Positions 62,360 to 64,000 of a DNA stretch of 64,000 bases are shown in pieces. The translations under genes were made by a program, and so were the position numbers. The notes under the pieces are model-generated. The model saw only the letters and a list, made by a program, of their open reading frames with translations, was not told the DNA's origin and searched no databases. Origin of the DNA: Dactylonectria macrodidyma (taxonomy: Eukaryota > Ascomycota > Sordariomycetes > Hypocreales > Nectriaceae). The stretch covers positions 1,116,001 to 1,180,000 of the forward strand of contig JAGMUV010000021.1 in the NCBI GenBank assembly GCA_020744425.1, given 5' to 3'. Each line of letters opens with the position of its first letter. Position 1 is the stretch's first letter.

Positions 62360-63997
62360 CTACACCGGGGAGTACATATGGATGCCCAAATTCTTGAAGT
62401 CTTTTCTGACCCCAGCCAGAAGAACCTGCAGCTCTTCGAGGCTCCAGCCTAGCCCGCCTTCGCCCTTGGGGCGCGTGAATATAGCGAGGCTTAGAGGTTC
62501 CAAGACCTGCATGCTGTTTTCATACACCCACATGCCTAGGTAGTAAAAATTGTGTTTGTGAGTATGAGGAATCTATGTAAACCGGTTTGAAGGCTAGGTA
62601 GAGCCTCTTACTTACCGACTTGTTTATACTTGGGGTTTCTGGCCCAAGCATTTACTGGCCACTTCTCCTTCACCTCAACGACATCAACGAAGCCAGCGTC
62701 TTTGAGCCAGTCCTTGTAGTAAAGAGCGGTAGTAAGTGGATGCCCGCCGGCAGCAAAACCTTCTTGTAGCAGTACCGACCACTTGCGCGCGGGATGCTCC
62801 TCCTTGAGTGTGCCATCATCAGATATGAGAGGATATATAATATCCACCAGCTCGAGAGTACCTCCAGGCTCCAAAAACCTGCAGGTAGCGCATTAGTCAT
62901 ATATCCCAGGTTTGGGGGGAAGGGGGGTGATACTCGTAGCATTGCTTCAGGTACCTGGGCCAGTTTCGGATGGAGCCAGTCATGAAGCGTGAGAAGATGA
63001 AGTCAAACTTGGTGCTAAAGGTCCAGTCATCCTCTAGGTCATCCACATAGAAGCTGACGTTGGGGGGCACACTTTTCAGCAGGTAAAAAAAGCAATTAGT
63101 AATAGTCTATTAAGGGACACTGCTCCTTGACTTATTTCTTGGCTTACAATGGCGGTTGTATAGGGCTAAGGTCAATCCCTGTTACCTAAAACGGCGACAG
63201 TCAGGACTGTTTAGTACCTAGTGAAGCACGGGTCTTTCGCTCACCTGGCATTCGGGATGCTCGTCGGCTTGGGCATTGTTAGAAAATATCCTCAAAATGT
63301 AGACTTGTCGGGTGGCGTAATCCTACCGAAATCAATGGACCAGATGCCCGTCCCACAGCCGGCATCTAGCACGCGATGGAAAGGCTTGTCTAACGGAGCA
63401 CAGTGAAGTTTTCCATCAAAAGTCAAGAGTAGCAAGTTATGCTGGAGATCTACGTCAAAGTTAGATACGGGATGATAGACAGAGGCCAACACCTCCTACC
63501 TAAGCGCTCGTTCTGCGTCTGAGAGCCCGGGGGTCAGTCAGAAGGTGGGAGGAGGTTGCTCAAGGTAACTGGACAAACCGACCTCATCATTTGGAAGGAC
63601 GTACACTAGGATCGAGTCAGCCGTGTCTCGCTTCTCACAGAATCGGAGAATGAATTGAGAAGTCCTCACCGCCATCCTTATAAGCATGGTACGTCCGGCC
63701 GTTTTCCTCGCGATAGGCCAAGATGCTAGACGACAGAGAGGTGGTGTCGCTGGTGTTGTCCTACTGGGGTCAATTGGGGTCATTCATTATGATGGGCAAG
63801 CGCCTCGTCGCTCACGAATCCGATTGTTGAGTCAACGTCATCGCCGTCCTGAGGAACGGCCTACAGAGCACGATTAGAGCGGACTCTGATGAAAGCAAAC
63901 GGGGCTCTCGAACATTGTCGTCGACGGCAAGCGGGGTATTGTCTTGGGCCGGCGGAGAGATTTTCCCTGCAGCCTGTTCCTCCGGCTCAGAGGCCAT
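62360..63997 (-). CDS. LaeA-like SAM-dependent methyltransferase, 336 aa, eleven exons
   Basis: Exons (minus): 63997-63914, 63848-63816, 63760-63670, 63605-63583, 63518-63500, 63449-63327, 63267-63245, 63185-63148, 63071-62934, 62878-62616 and 62535-62360. All ten introns are 50-80 bp and GT-AG, and the joined frame is 1011 nt without a stop. The first intron has a weak donor (GTTCGA). Motif I is HRVLDAGCGTGIWSIDF; the rest is typical of the LaeA/UMTA group: LAYREENGRTYHAYKDG, YVLPNDE, VTGIDLSPIQPP, NVSFYVDDLEDDW, FIFSRFMTGSIRNWPRYLKQ, FLEPGGTLELVDI and WARNPKYKQVG. These enzymes bind S-adenosylmethionine; LaeA itself regulates secondary metabolism, but most paralogues have unknown targets. 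The gene ends 550 bp from the P450 relic, convergent with it. It starts 3 bp from the window edge, so its promoter is outside. Confidence 0.9.
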
Positions 63998-64000
63998 TAC

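Noticed and set aside
1..64000. Starship or other giant mobile element
   Set aside because: No DUF3435-type tyrosine recombinase captain was seen on either strand.
1..64000. CRISPR array, prophage or bacterial operon
   Set aside because: No regularly spaced repeats or bacterial gene organisation; spliced genes and fungal transposons throughout.

Overview
The window looks like nuclear DNA of a filamentous ascomycete (Pezizomycotina). Host genes are small and carry several 50-80 bp GT-AG introns with CTRAY-like branch sites. The repeats are typically fungal: pogo/Fot-type, Tc1/mariner, hAT, MULE-like, Helitron, Copia and Tad-like LINE. Many broken ORFs carry stop codons best explained by CpA->TpA or TpG->TpA changes, the signature of repeat-induced point mutation (RIP). 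No bacterial, viral or CRISPR features were seen.

Layout. 1-2.0 kb is non-coding with one short direct repeat. 2.07-8.87 kb (minus) is an almost complete autonomous Helitron; its Rep-helicase reads through 6.6 kb with two introns and only three TAG stops. Divergent from it, at 9.35-10.44 kb, is a spliced gene whose predicted beta-rich protein resembles an OB-fold (ssDNA-binding) protein; it may be a Helitron accessory gene. A truncated MYND-finger gene follows (10.6-11.1 kb). 11.5-16.1 kb is a transposon graveyard: two pogo-type fragments, one pogo element with intact TIRs (12.3-14.2 kb), a 180-bp dispersed repeat and a TA-flanked MITE. A sirtuin fragment lies near 16.8 kb. A spliced BAHD-like acyltransferase gene lies at 19.3-20.8 kb, followed by a degenerate 39-bp minisatellite. 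A second, heavily mutated pogo copy occupies 22.1-23.9 kb.

From 24.6 to 34.7 kb: a GNAT acetyltransferase, a BTB pseudogene abutting a MULE-type zinc-finger fragment, a hAT 5' end, a 673-aa membrane protein, a second copy of the MITE family, a pogo 3' end and a five-exon fungal rhodopsin-domain gene. 35.8-38.1 kb is a hAT transposase pseudogene. 38.7-41.0 kb is a secreted, GPI-type aspartyl protease gene with nonsense mutations. 42.9-44.9 kb has a LINE tail and an F-box pseudogene, then a mariner-type transposase pseudogene.

46.8-52.2 kb is a young Copia element (LTRs differing at one of 174 bp, perfect TSD). Gag and Pol are in one frame, separated by UGA followed by a known readthrough hexamer, and the primer site matches an internally cleaved initiator tRNA-Met. 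It sits beside a second, older LTR at the same target, an inverted solo LTR, a hAT-type MITE and a LINE 3' half (to 54.7 kb). 55-64 kb returns to genes: a kinase-like relic, a two-chromodomain protein, a secreted intradiol dioxygenase, a P450 pseudogene with a 4-bp duplication, and at the right edge an intact eleven-exon LaeA-like methyltransferase. The acyltransferase, P450, dioxygenase and methyltransferase are the kind of genes seen in secondary metabolism, but they are too scattered and broken to call a cluster.
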